A stretch of 64,000 nucleotides of DNA from Antedon mediterranea (lineage: Eukaryota; Echinodermata; Crinoidea; Comatulida; Antedonidae), in contig NC_092671.1 in the NCBI RefSeq assembly GCF_964355755.1, positions 23,207,070 through 23,271,069 of the forward strand, written 5' to 3'. The notes under the pieces were generated by a model. It did no database searches. It was not told the DNA's origin and saw only the letters and a program-made list of their open reading frames with translations. The position numbers and the translations under genes were made by a program. Shown one piece after another: positions 22,531 through 33,525 of the stretch. Position 1 is the first letter of the stretch. Every line of letters begins with the position of its first letter.

Positions 22531-24249
22531 GAATTTTATAATTTTACTAATTATTATTGTGTATAAATAATTTCATAGTTATGCAATTATATTATATTTA
22601 GTATACAGTAGGCCTATGCTGTAGTTTAAAGGTCAATAACCATACTATCGGCCATTCTTGTACAAAATGTGCCATTAGACTGGATAGAAACACACATGTT
22701 TTAAACAATTTCAAAAGAAAAAGAAATTCATAAGACCACAATTTTCAAAGTTATATTATTATTATATTATTATATTTGACTAATAGTTCAAAGGTCAATA
22801 GTTGTAGAATCGGCCATTTTTTGTAAAAACATTTCATTATAATAAATATGAATGTATAGTTTCTGAACAATTTGAGCCTTATTTCGTGTCTCTCCGATTA
22901 TTGGTTACTGAGATACGATAAATCAAGGTCAAAGGTCAAAATGTCAGAAATAAGACTTGCATCCATTTTTTGAGAAAATGTGTCATTAAAGTGAATATAA
23001 AAACATATATTTAAAGCATTTTGAGACCAAAATTAATTATCTGTGACTAGTGGTTCTCGAGATATAGGGTAATTATAAAAAATGGCCGCCATTTTTAATT
23101 ATGCAAATTAAGGGCTTAGATGGCCGAATTTCGCTTGGGATCCGCCATATTCGTAATCAGCGAGGTCGAAATATCCTAAATCAAGTGGATCCCAGCTTCT
23201 ACCCAAAAATGCTCCTTACACCATATTTCAGAGGAAATAGAACTTGTCTATCAATAAATGGCGTCTATGGAAGCAATATTGTATTCTAATTATTGCGTCT
23301 TATCTCATCTCTAGTGAGGATACAAAGTACCAAAAAGCGATGTTACTGCATGCTTTGGGCCCAGAAGGGGTAAAAACGGTATGAATTTTAGTTTGACTGA
23401 GATTGAAAGTTCTGATACTATAATTGCAAAAATTTGACCATAGTCCGGTGGCAGGAGGGTAGGTATCACTACCGAAAGGGGACAAATTGCATCACACTTT
23501 TCAAGACCAGAATTTTTGCCATAGATTACGAATCTAGAAGGTAATCAATCAAGATAGCGTTTTCGAGATATAAGAGGTCAAAGTTTAAAATTGTCCAATT
23601 ACAATATTATAACAAATTTACTGCGCCAGTGCGCCCTCATGGGCTGGAGTTGTTCGTTCGTTGTTGCTTTGATTTCCATGTTGTTGTATTGAGTTATTGA
23701 CTGTTATTAAAATACATTATTCGCATTACATCGGTTACATCGGTCTATGTGTGATCTGTAGAGTTGTGGCATATAAACATCAACCTTATTGGCGCTGATA
23801 CACAATTTGGTCTTTTGTTAAATTTTTATGATTATGTGTCTATTCAATCATCTTATGAAAAAAAAATATCCTCAAATGTCAATATTGACCAATTATGACA
23901 TTTCATCAGTTGACATAAGGTCAATTTCATCAGTTGACATTTTAATATGTAATTAGTTACCAAATAAATGCAAAGTTATCCAAACTATGATATCGATGGT
24001 TTTACAAGTAATCAAATTATTTGATATGTAAAGTTATGTTATTTACCTCCACCAAGGAGGTATATGTAGCACAATGTGACAGTGCGGTTTTTAAGGTCGA
24101 CTCTGATGCTACGGTTAAGTGCTACCAAAAAGTTATCCGATAGCAACTGATACTGGTCGCAAGGAGAAAGTAACATTGTGAATGTCCACACAGCTAGCAC
24201 TAGGAAAATGTAGCCTAATCGTAAGACTAACTAACACTTCTAACAACAA
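22531..24249. other. TANC intron 5, repeat-like sequence without a gene
   Basis: Roughly 400-bp stretches share words such as AAAGGTCAATA, TCGGCCATTTTTTGTA and TGTCATTA, so this is decayed repetitive DNA. GGTCAATTTCATCAGTTGACAT is duplicated at 23903-23945. The plus-strand frame at 23101-23289 has no recognisable family. Confidence 0.45.
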
Positions 24250-24830
24250 AAAATACAAGATAGATTGTTGATGATTCCTTTGTTCCAATTCTTGACAAAA
24301 CTGCTGCAGAAAAAATTGGACTATAAATAACTGTTAATTACAATTCAATAGAATGTAAATGTGTTGAAAATAAACACAGATGAAAGTATTTTCGCCAAGT
24401 TTCCTTAGGTGTTCAATTCCAAAATGCTGGTTGCCTACCAGGTGAACCAGTTAAATTAGCAATTTCAGAAGGTGTTAGACCTGTGGTTGGACCAGCAAGA
24501 ACATTTCCAGAAGCGATCAAATGTTCAGTGAGCGTAGAGCTTGATGATATGGAATACTGTGGCATCACTGTAAAGATTATCGAGCCTACCGAATAGGTTA
24601 ACCAAATGTCTGTTGCCCAGAAAATGTCTGGTAAGATTAGAATCTGTATTGACCTGCGTACACTAAATGATTACCTTAGTTATCTCAAGGTCTTCTCTAC
24701 ATGTGATGTTAAAGAGGAATATTTACTTATAATATATACTAACTACAATGGTTACACCTTAGGTAGTAAATGGAGTGAAATTTTTCAAAAACGCCTTAAG
24801 CAAGAGTCCTTTAAGGTTTAGACAATGTAG
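24250..24830 (+). pseudogene. Ty3/gypsy protease-reverse transcriptase fragment
   Basis: Plus-strand residues IVDDSFVPILDKTAAEKIGL (degenerate retropepsin segment), then a gap, then CLPGEPVKLAISEGVRPVVGPARTFP and KCSVSVELDDMEYCGI. These are followed by EPTEWVNQMSVAQK-like residues (a stop replaces Trp) and GKIRICIDLRTLND, then FSTCDVKEEYLL (motif A with Asp). This is the standard gypsy order from linker to motif A. Stops and frameshifts throughout; no LTRs seen. Confidence 0.75.
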
Positions 24831-25558
24831 AAGGTATAGCTGATGATATTATTTTGGATTTTGGATTTTGGAAGTCATGATGTAATTTTACGTATATTTC
24901 TTGAAAGATGCCAGCATGCCACCCTATAGATAGGCTTAGTTAGCCAGGCCTAGGTTTAGCCTAAATATGGAAGAAATGAAAATAAAATAGTTACGATAAA
25001 CTTCTAATTGTGTATTCTTTGAAACATTTACGAACCCCGATTATTTATATTGTTTATTCAGGTGTAATTAAAACATTAAAATAAATTTCAACTGACTGAA
25101 AATGCTAGCTAGGCCTGCGCTGCCTCGCTCAAAACAATAATAACATTCCTCCTCAAAGCGATCAACATGCGTGGTGCCGTGGGAGGATTGATCGCTAAAA
25201 TAATGTTCGAATTGGAATAGAAAAGCTTACAACATTTCTTAGTTAATGAAATATATAGTGTACTTGCATGACGAATTCTCTTGCTCTCCACCACCACAAC
25301 CACAGAGATCCATCATCCGGCCAGCGTCGCATCCTTTGTTTTTTGTAGAAACAACAATAATTTGGTAGAGTACATTAATTATGGGGGTGTTCACTATCTA
25401 AGAGCCTATTAAACATGTGCGTCACTCACTGTGTAGCTAAAATTTTTTTTATTTACATCCCTAAATTTACAATTACATATTCTGTAATTTTACTCTGACG
25501 TTATTCATTGTTGTTTGACGTTCATCGCAGAGACGAAAAACATTCGCCAATTTGGTTT
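24831..25558. other. TANC intron 5, unassigned
   Basis: No gene seen. AGGCCTAGG-type clusters occur at 24945-24960 and 25110-25120. Confidence 0.4.
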
Positions 25559-26439
25559 CAACAAATTGCATTTCATCCAACTCGGCCCTAAACCGTCTCG
25601 GCCAAAGTCAAGTCGGCCCCACGTCAAGTCGACCCCGAGTCAACTCGGCCTCAAGTCAACTCGGCCTCAAGTCAACTCGGCCTCACGTCAACTCGGCCAA
25701 AAACTAATCCGTCAACTCGGCCTCTAAAAACTATGGAACACAAAAAGTGCTAATATAGTAGTTATATTATAATGGCAGGATAAACATCACAGACGGTTGG
25801 ACTAGGGCCTACATAATAGACGAAATAAAACGGAAAATTCAATATAAATTATTATATAATATTAATTGATAGGTAGTATTTATTTATATTGTTTGAAATA
25901 AATAAATTTTCTTCAGATTTTGTATACAGGAATAACTGTCGAAGAAGACATTTTAATGAATAATATTTAAACAATATACTTCGGTCTACAACTGTATATA
26001 CATCAATATAAAAAGAATAAAATGACATTAAAAAAAATCATAACAAATCAAAAGGCAAGAAAACAAAATTGCATAAGCATTATGGGTATAGGTTACATGC
26101 ACACACACACCCAGACATGAATGTGCATTATTTTCAAATAGGCCTTACGGTTTTTTTGTATGACATTTTTATTTTCATTTCGTTTCTATTTCATAATTAT
26201 TCATAATTAATACAGTACACCATGGGAAGAGAGAAATTTGCTTCCATAACAGTCCATAGGGATGTGATTGTGATTTTATTGTATTTAATTATGGATTCAT
26301 GGAATTTGTCATGGTGTGTGTTGTTACTATTATCGGGAATCTTGTGTCCCGTTTTGTAATATCATCTTTAATTAAACTAAAAAAAATAATTTCTTCCTCA
26401 CTATCATCCGAGCCTAGCAATCTAGCTATTAAACAGTAG

Positions 26440-27304
26440 CTAGGTACACACTTGTCTGGCGGTATCCCTTTGTACGAATCGTTTAACGTTGGGTCGCGCG
26501 ATATCCCCCTTTAAAATAAAGGCAAAACGGACCACTTTTTTAAGCCTCTAGACCCGATGTTTCCATAGTATAAAGATGCAATTTTTGAAGACCTGCAGCT
26601 CCAGTTTTAAACATTTTCTTATCTCAGCCCCAACCATAAAGCTGGTCATATTTCGAAAAACAATAAGTTCATTTTCCGGGACCTAACAGCTCTATTTTTC
26701 AAAAATGTCTTAGCTCAGTCACAACCATGAGGGACTATATTTTGTTTCTTGTTTTGAAGTATAATAAGTCCAATTTCCGGGACCTCCACCTCTATTTTTC
26801 TAAATTTTCTTAGCTCCATCCCAACCACGGTTGTCTGTTTCTGTAGACTTGTAATTTCGTTTCATAGTATCATTAATATGTATATAAATGAATTGCAACT
26901 TCCAGGGACCTAGCAGCTCTATTTTTCAAAATTGTCTTACAGATCAGCCCAAGGCACGCATTTACAACCAGCATACGCCTTTGCGATAAACAATATAGGC
27001 ACACCTTTTCGCCTCCTACGTTTTACGTTCGCTTATATTAATTTTTCTAAGCTACAATTTACCCGACAAGACATCATCGCGCATCGTGTTTTTGCACGCA
27101 GTATTTTATTTATGCATTATAAAAAATGGAAAAAGTGGCTACCCAAATCTTATTAAAATGACGCTAAAACGCGTTGCCTCCTGGACCCCCACCGGGGGCC
27201 CTTGCCGGCCCCCTGGCACCAAGCCTAGTGATGCTCGCTTCGCTCGCATAGCCCCCTCGTCGGGGAATGTAGCCCCAACGTCTGGAAGATCCTGGCCCCA
27301 CCGC
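26440..27304 (-). mobile_element. hAT-type element, inverted truncated copy, nested in the MULE-like element
   Basis: Reverse complement of much of 29959-31000. The right end CTGGCCCCACCGCTG is the inverted hAT terminus. Inside are four ~115-bp tandem units (GGACCTN..AGCTCTATTTTTC...TTAGCTCAGTC, 26597-26945) and, at 26456-26505, one partial unit of the 329-bp array found in the other copy. The left terminus is missing. Confidence 0.7.
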
Positions 27305-27444
27305 TGTTTTTAGGTGATCAATTTTATTGAACAATACAGGGCGCGGTCGGTGTTAAAAAACAGATGAGAAGGTAAGGCAATATTATGTTGTTTAGGAATT
27401 CCGTTGTTTAGGACTCAAACAATATGTTTTAGTTTTTGGTTGAC

Positions 27445-27585
27445 AAAATAAAAATACGCCATTTTTTCATGATGATTTCTTCAGTGTGTTTTAGATTAGT
27501 TTTTATGCTTGAAAAAATAAAAATACACCATTTATTCATGATGATTTCTTCAGTGTGTTTTAGATTAATTTCCCATACATAAAAT
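27445..27585. repeat. ~70-bp direct duplication
   Basis: TTCATGATGATTTCTTCAGTGTGTTTTAGATTA occurs at about 27467 and again ~70 bases later, with flanking similarity (AAAATAAAAATAC.CCATTT). Confidence 0.8.
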
Positions 27586-28298
27586 GTATTCATTGGATTC
27601 TCCATTATAATCAAATCACAAAAGTAATAAAAACAATTTGAATAGCGCACAGTTGCAATAGAACTTTAACATGACAGAACATTCCGAATTTGTTTCCATA
27701 ATCTCTTCGGTAGTTTGATTGACATCGTCATTGTACCCCCGAAAAAATAAATGTGTGAAAGATTTTGTTACTGTAATATACCATTTTAATGTCACATATA
27801 GTTATTCACTTTGACCGTGACATATTGCTAATAATTTGAGAGAGAATATATACAAAAAAAAAACAATTTTTATTTTACTGTATTAATCTAATAATATCTG
27901 TATAATATATAGGCCTTCTAAGAATATTTCGATTATTTCTGGGAACATCCTTGTATCAAAAAATAGATCTAACAATCACATTACTGAGGGTTCTTACTGA
28001 GACTAACCAACCAACAATATAAATAAATACTACCTGTCAATTAAACGAAAAACGATCAGGCCCAGTGTGTTATAATTTACATTGAAATTTCCGTTTTATT
28101 TCGTCTATTATGTAGGCCTAACCGTACTATATCCTGCCATTGTAATAAATGAACTACTATATTAGCACTTTTTGCGTTCCATACTTTTTAAAGGCCGAGT
28201 TGACGGATTAGTTTTTGGCCGAGTTGACTTGAGGCCGAGTTGACTTGAGGCCGACTTGACTTTGGCCGAGACGGTTTAGGGCCGAGTTGACCTGCACC

Positions 28299-29139
28299 CA
28301 ACAAATTACACAAGAAACCGTCTCAAATCGCAAAAATAAAGGTCTCGAAATAGTTAAAAATGTAAAATCGCGAAAAGTTAGGGCTGCAAAAATGTTGGCC
28401 TTTACAATTAATATTTTAAAAATGTTTGTGTCTTATGGGACTGCTGACTCTTGTAGTTACAGTAATCGTATTACTTTAGCAGTCCCTGACCAATTTCATC
28501 TTTGTACATTGTATATATGTTTTGTTGGTCGAATAAATAAATGAAATGAAATGAAATAATGTTGTGTGTGATTTAGGCTAATTTCACTACAACTACGTGT
28601 ATGCGAATTTGGTGTAATGAGTAACCAGCCTTTCAACTAACAATAGTTTCAGTTGATATATAATATAACAATAAAACAGCAACGGCAAAAACAAACAGGT
28701 CAATTTGAAAAGAAATAGGTTTTTTAAAACTACTCGTATCAAAATAACTGTACATTAAATCAAATTATGTTTTAAAATTACAAATCACAAATTATAACTC
28801 TTGCCTCTTGTACAAAAATGAAGATTTTTGGACAAGTAGTTCTTGAGAATATGCAATTTCAGTTTACTTGTTACTTTGAGAGTGCTCGTCGGCCTTTGAA
28901 AATTGTCTCCTATATTTTAACACTGCAAGTCTGAAAATAATATTTAAAAAGTGGTCCAGAATTGGGACAATGGTGGCCGTGGCAGTAAACTTAATACTAC
29001 ATTTAACTAAATCCAATCTGATAAGCAAATAAGCGTATTATATTTAAGATTATACATACAAGATGAAATTGATTTTATAAAATTATTAAAAAGAAAACTA
29101 CTGTACTGTACATAAGATGTAAAAATAAAATATCCTAAC
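28299..29139. other. LINE 3' trailer and unassigned intron
   Basis: 28480-28560 reads TTTGTTGGTCGAATAAATAAATGAAATGAAATGAAATAATG, which resembles a LINE 3' end with an (AAATG)n tail. The small plus frame at 28287-28544 is not recognisable. The rest of the stretch has no feature. Confidence 0.45.
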
Positions 29140-29265
29140 ATGAATTAGATTCGAGACAAAGCATCAGCATTAGTATTATGTGATCCTTTCTTATATTGAA
29201 CAGTAAACTAGAAGGCTGTATGTAAAGTCTAACTGTCTAATGGCCCACAAAATAGCTAACGCCCG
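29140..29265 (-). pseudogene. Ty3/gypsy RNase H, downstream piece
   Basis: Minus-strand residues LAILWAIRQLDFTYSLLVYC..., with QYKKGSHNTNADALSR in a neighbouring frame, are the middle and end of a gypsy RNase H (…NADALSR). The upstream piece, ending VAYLSK, is at 32020-32255. The two are separated by the DNA element at 29269-32022, so they were one gypsy pol before that insertion. Confidence 0.78.
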
Positions 29266-29958
29266 TATTCTTAAACCGGACTTTAGTCGTAGTTCGAGCT
29301 ATTACTTCAAATTCGATTAAAAAACGAAGTAGTCGAAGTTTGCAGTTTGACTGAATGAAGTAGAGCTTTTAGTAAAGTTGCACACGTCTGGGTAACAAAG
29401 GCTGTACAATGGCCAATGACAAGAGGGTATTTGAGGAGCAGACGAAATTTTGCGCATTGATATCACTTTCCATTTTCTTACAACACTTTATACGCATCAG
29501 GACTATTTACATGAAAAATAATTGTAATCGGTAATTATTAGAACAAGATCAGTATTAATTTAATAGTGAAGTACTTTTGATTAACAACAAACAATATCTT
29601 CAAAATATATTTAGGAACCATGGCGGTACAGTAAATTTATATTTTCTAGGCCCCCAGCAAAGTATGATCGCGACGAACCACGCACTTCATAGCGTGACAA
29701 GAAAGCTCTAGGCCCCCTAAACATTCCATCGCGTGTGAATTTGACGTGGTGAAGTCGGACTGGCGCGAAGAAAATAATGTAATTTGTATACGGTTGTAAA
29801 TAAAGATGATTTTCATTATTATAACTTATACCAATGTATATTTAATTAAGCTAATATAACAACTCAATGACTGTTACCTTTTTCATAAACATCGTTTAAA
29901 AACCATTTAGTCGACCATTTAGCCTGCCCCTTCCAGGACTAAAAAAATCGTTCAAAAT

Positions 29959-31884
29959 CAGGGGTGGCGCCAGGATCTTCCCGACGCGGGGGCTACATTC
30001 CCCGACGAGGGGGCTATGCGAGCATCACTAGGCTGGGGGCCAGGGGGCCGCCAAGGGCCCCCCGCTGGGGGTTCAGGGGGCGAAGCCCCCGGAAGCAACG
30101 CGTTCTAGCGTCATTTGAGGTCATTTTAATCAGATTTAGGGTAGCCATTTTTTCCATTTGTTATAATGCATAAATAAAATACTGCGTGCAAAAAAAACGA
30201 TGCGCGATGACTGTTTCAATCCATATTTTTCAATTTAAAAAATAAAAGTTCAAAGAAAATTTTGAAAAATAGAGTTGGAGGTCCCGGAAATTGGACTTAT
30301 TAGGCCTATACTTCAAAACATGAAACAAAATATATAAGTCCCTATCAAAGGTTGTGACTGAGCTAAGAAATGTTTTGAAAAATAGAGATGTTAGGTCCCG
30401 GAATATGCACTTCTTGTACTTCGAAATATGACCAGCTTTATTGTTGGGGCTGAGCTAAGAAACTGTTTAAAACTATAGCTGCAGGTCTTCAAAAAATTGC
30501 ATTTTATACTTCGGAAACATCAGGCCAGAGGCTTAAAAAACGCAAGCGTAGACCTTTTTCAGTCGGGACTTCCGACTGACTTCATCTGGACTTCCGAGTG
30601 GTGAGAAATTCATGACATACAGGACATTGAAAATGTAATAACTTAGCTATAATAAGATGTTGGCTAAGCGAAAATGGCATGTTTTTTTGTTTATAGTAAT
30701 GGATGAAAAATTTATTTTAGGTGCCCCAGGGTAACAGAAGGTTACTTGTAAATTAAAAAAATTGGTGAACTTACGAACAATTAACGTAATTCGTTTTTGC
30801 TGTAGTGTAGCGTACGTCGACGCAGTACACGACGTAACCGTCAGTAAACTTCGCCTGGAAAATAACTACAGTACACATTTTGGTCCCTGGATGGAACATG
30901 ATATCACGCGTTTCGACCCAACGTTGAACGATTCGTACAAAGGGATACCGCAAGAGACAAGTGCGAACCTAGCTATTGTTTAGTAGTAAGTTAGATCGCT
31001 GGCAATAATGAATGCATATAAAGTGCCATAATATCACTCTGACGTACTCTCACGGTCAATGAAACGTCGCGGTTTTCTAGGCGCTGAAGCTAGCTACGAA
31101 GTGAACGCGAACGCTTTTTACTGTATATTATATTCCCCGACAAAAAGTACCCGTGTTCCCTTCGGTAACCGTCGGTAAACTTCGCCTGGAAAATAACTAC
31201 ATTACACATTTTGGTCCCTGGATGGAACTTGATATCACGCGTCTCGACCCAACGTTGAACGATTCGTACAAAGGGATACCGCCAGACAAGTGCGTACCTA
31301 GCTATTGTTTAGTAGTAAGTTAGATCGCTGGCAATAATGAATGCATATAAAGTGCATAATATCACTCTGACGTACTCTCACGGTCAATGAAACGTCGCGG
31401 TTTTCTAGGCGCTGAAGCTAGCTACGAAGTGAACGCGAACGCTTTTTACTGTATATTATATTCCCCGACAAAAAGTACCCGTGTTCCCTTCGGTAACCGT
31501 CGGTAAACTTCGCCTGGAAAATAACTACATTACACATTTTGGTACCTGGATGGAACTTGATATCACGCGTCTCGACCCAACGTTGAACGATTCGTACAAA
31601 GGGATACCGCCAGACAAGTGCGTACCTAGCTATTGTTTAGTAGTAAGTTAGATCGCTGGCAATAATGAATGCATATAAAGTGCATAATAGCCCTCTGACG
31701 TACTCTCACGGTCAATGGAACGTCGTGGTTTTCTAGGCGCTGAAGCTATATGAAATGAACGCGAACGTTTTTTACTGTATATTATATTCCCCGACAAAAA
31801 GTACCCGTGTTCCCCGACGGGGGGGCTAGGCTCCCCGACGAGGGGGCTAGAGCCCCCGTAGCCCCCCCGCTGGCGCCACCACTG
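29959..31884. mobile_element. hAT-type non-autonomous element with 8-bp target duplication
   Basis: Starts CAGGGGTGGCGCCAGGATC and ends GCCCCCCCGCTGGCGCCACCACTG-type (the final 15 bases are the inverted terminus CAGTGGTGGCGCCAG). It is flanked by identical 8-mers TTCAAAAT at 29951-29958 and 31885-31892. CAGNGGNGGCKCC ends plus an 8-bp duplication are the hAT hallmark. GC-rich subterminal blocks (CCCCCGACGAGGGGGCTA) lie at both ends. No transposase. Confidence 0.92.
30838..31815. repeat. three 329-bp tandem repeats inside the hAT element
   Basis: CCGTC.GTAAACTTCGCCTGG recurs at 30838, 31167 and 31496, a constant step of 329 bases. The copies are nearly identical; copy 3 is slightly diverged (ATATGAAATGAACG). 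Each contains TTCGTACAAAGGGATACCG and TCGCTGGCAATAATGAATGC. Confidence 0.92.
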
Positions 31885-32019
31885 TTCAAAATCGGTCTCG
31901 ATTTTGTCGAGGTTGGCCTGAATTAGTAGGCGATTTAGTTGAAGTTCGGTTTATGAATTAAAATGACGTCATTTTTAAAGTTTCAGCTCAAACTACGACT
32001 AAAGTCCGGTTTAAGAATT

Positions 32020-32255
32020 TCTTACTTAAATAGGCAACAGGGTGTTCATTTTCATTATCGTCACATTGGGTCAAGACAGCACCAATAGCTTGATTGTTAG
32101 CGTCACATTGTAGGCTAAATTGTATATCCAAATTTAGGCTTACTAATAATAATACAGAGGAATCGATCAATTTTGTTTGCAAGGTTCTAAAGGAAGTTTC
32201 CATTGACTCCGACCAGTTTACGATATTAGGGGACGATTTTCGAGTGGGGTCCGGG
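32020..32255 (-). pseudogene. Ty3/gypsy reverse transcriptase-RNase H, upstream piece
   Basis: Minus-strand TRKSSPNIVNWSESMETSF..LQTKLIDSSVLL and then IQFSLQCDANNQAIGAVLTQ, HPVAYLSK follow the gypsy order from RT thumb to RNase H (the D in CDAN is the first catalytic Asp). The frame is open in this piece. Its continuation is at 29140-29265. Confidence 0.85.
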
Positions 32256-32576
32256 ATCGCAGAGGCCACAGCGAGAACAGGTGCGGCACCGAAAATAGCC
32301 TCATTCGCAAGAGGAATGGGAGCTGCAAGCTCTCCGTCACGTGGCACGACATCGTGCGTAGCTACCACTGGAGCCGCCTCAGCGCGTGGTCTCCTCCGGA
32401 ATATCTTCAACAGTACGTTTCGCGGGGCGAGGTAATGACGCAAGTTTTGCTGGAGTCCAGCACACGCAAACGTCGCACGTACAGCATTTAATGCACCGCA
32501 TGTGGCAAACCCACTTCACAGACGAACATGGGCCCCTGCACTGAACGCACCCTTGTTTTGGCATATTGGCGGGCAA
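32256..32576 (-). CDS. Cys-rich ORF of unknown family, one frameshift
   Basis: The minus-strand ORF 32576-32379 begins (M)PANMPKQGCVQCRGPCSS, continues VKWVCHMRCIKCCTCDVCVC (ten Cys within ~31 residues) and then a Pro/Lys-rich stretch KRTVEDIPEETTR. One base shift near 32390 carries the reading into RAEAAPVVATHDVVPRDGEL and the Ala/Pro-rich tail ...ASAIPDPT, which then runs into gypsy RT residues. The Cys spacing (C-x2-C-x3-C-x6-C-x3-C-x2-CC-x-C-x2-C-x-C) suggests a metal-binding module. I do not recognise a family. Its position abutting gypsy and its frameshift suggest a mobile-element protein relic rather than a host gene. Confidence refers to it being real coding sequence. Confidence 0.45.
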
Positions 32577-32879
32577 AACACCTGTCTAACAGACACACAA
32601 TACCGTCTAGCACACAGCCTATTAACCTAGCGTAACTAGTTTCTTTGTTTATGATACGCTTGACTGATTTTATTGTTGCCTACACTCAGCCGGTGAACTT
32701 CCGGTGAAGTAAAAAAGTCAAATAAAAAACGATAAAATCAAACTTAGCCTCGGCTAGCTTGACTTGGTTAGGTTGAATTCCTTGGAATTCAAAAAATCTA
32801 TAGCGGACTGGCCCATTTATCACGGAGGTGAGCTACCGCAAAATTCTTCTTTTCGTAATTGTTTCGCACTTCATGGAAA
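32577..32879. other. intron spacer
   Basis: No feature beyond AT-rich sequence. The short plus frame at 32764-32958 is not recognisable. Confidence 0.4.
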
Positions 32880-33525
32880 AGGGCTTATGTCAGGTTTATC
32901 CGGGTACCGTAAGCAGGCACGATATAGACTGGAATGTTCCATTCATTATGGCAATTAATATGTTTGTATAATATCAAAATAGTATGACGCTGTACTAGAG
33001 CTGTTTGACCGGTTTTCAGCTATCTATATATAAATTTACGTAAGGGCAAAATTCGGTAAATCGCGCGTTATTTCTAGAATGTTTACTCGATGGTATATAA
33101 AGTTGGTTCGTACTTTCGGTACTGATTTTAACCACCAGATGTAACCCTGTTTACTAATTAAATTGAGTTCAATAATTAGTTATTGACGATTAAAACGAAT
33201 TTAGGTTCAACGATTTGCCCCAAATAGGGGTGTTTTTCGATCGTGGTATACACTGTCTAATGGATGTCCGTCTTGAAAAATACCCGCAGACAATAATACG
33301 AGGATGCTTCGCATTTTCCTATCTCCTCCTACGATAATTGTTTTTAATGGCTGAAAACCGGTTGAACAGCTCGAGTACAGCATCATAATGTTGAAGACAG
33401 GCCAATTTAAAAAAAAAAATACTATTTTGATAGATTTAATATACGTTTATACAAATGTATTGATTTGCGATGAATGGAACATTCCAATCTCTGTTCCACA
33501 AGTGTCTATTCCCTCAGGCGTCGTA
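32880..33525. repeat. inverted repeat with ~330-base loop
   Basis: 32925-33018 (GGAATGTTCCATTCAT, TCAAAATAGTAT, GCTGTACT.GAGCTGTT, ACCGGTTTTCAGC) is repeated inverted at 33353-33495. The arms are ~140 bp with indels. The loop (33025-33340) is one arm of a second inverted pair. Confidence 0.8.

Larger units (their letters stand above)
25568..28298. mobile_element. MULE-like element with subterminal minisatellites and 9-bp target duplication
   Basis: Both ends carry inverted arrays of the unit CAACTCGGCCTCAAGT. Left: CAACTCGGCCCTAAACCG at 25579 and ~6 units to 25715. Right: the complement from ~28190 to 28290. Inverted similarity continues inward (AAAAAGTGCTAATATAGTAG against CTACTATATTAGCACTTTTT; AATAGACGAAATAAAACGGAAA against its complement near 28093-28115), giving terminal repeats of ~280 bp. 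The 9-mer CAACAAATT flanks the element at 25559-25567 and 28299-28307. A 9-bp duplication and long inverted ends suggest Mutator-like ancestry. No transposase seen. Confidence 0.78.
29269..32022. mobile_element. DNA element with ~37-bp inverted ends, inserted in gypsy pol
   Basis: Ends ATTCTTAAACCGGACTTTAG...TCGTAGTTCGAGCT (left) and AGCTCAAACTACGA...CTAAAGTCCGGTTTAAGAAT (right) are inverted repeats of ~36-37 bp. The flanks are split gypsy RNase H. A clean target duplication is not visible; a few gypsy codons seem lost at the junction. It carries the hAT element at 29959-31884. Superfamily unknown. Confidence 0.75.

Noticed and set aside
23101-23289. 62-residue plus frame
   Set aside because: No motif, no related copy with conserved frame; lies in decayed repeat.
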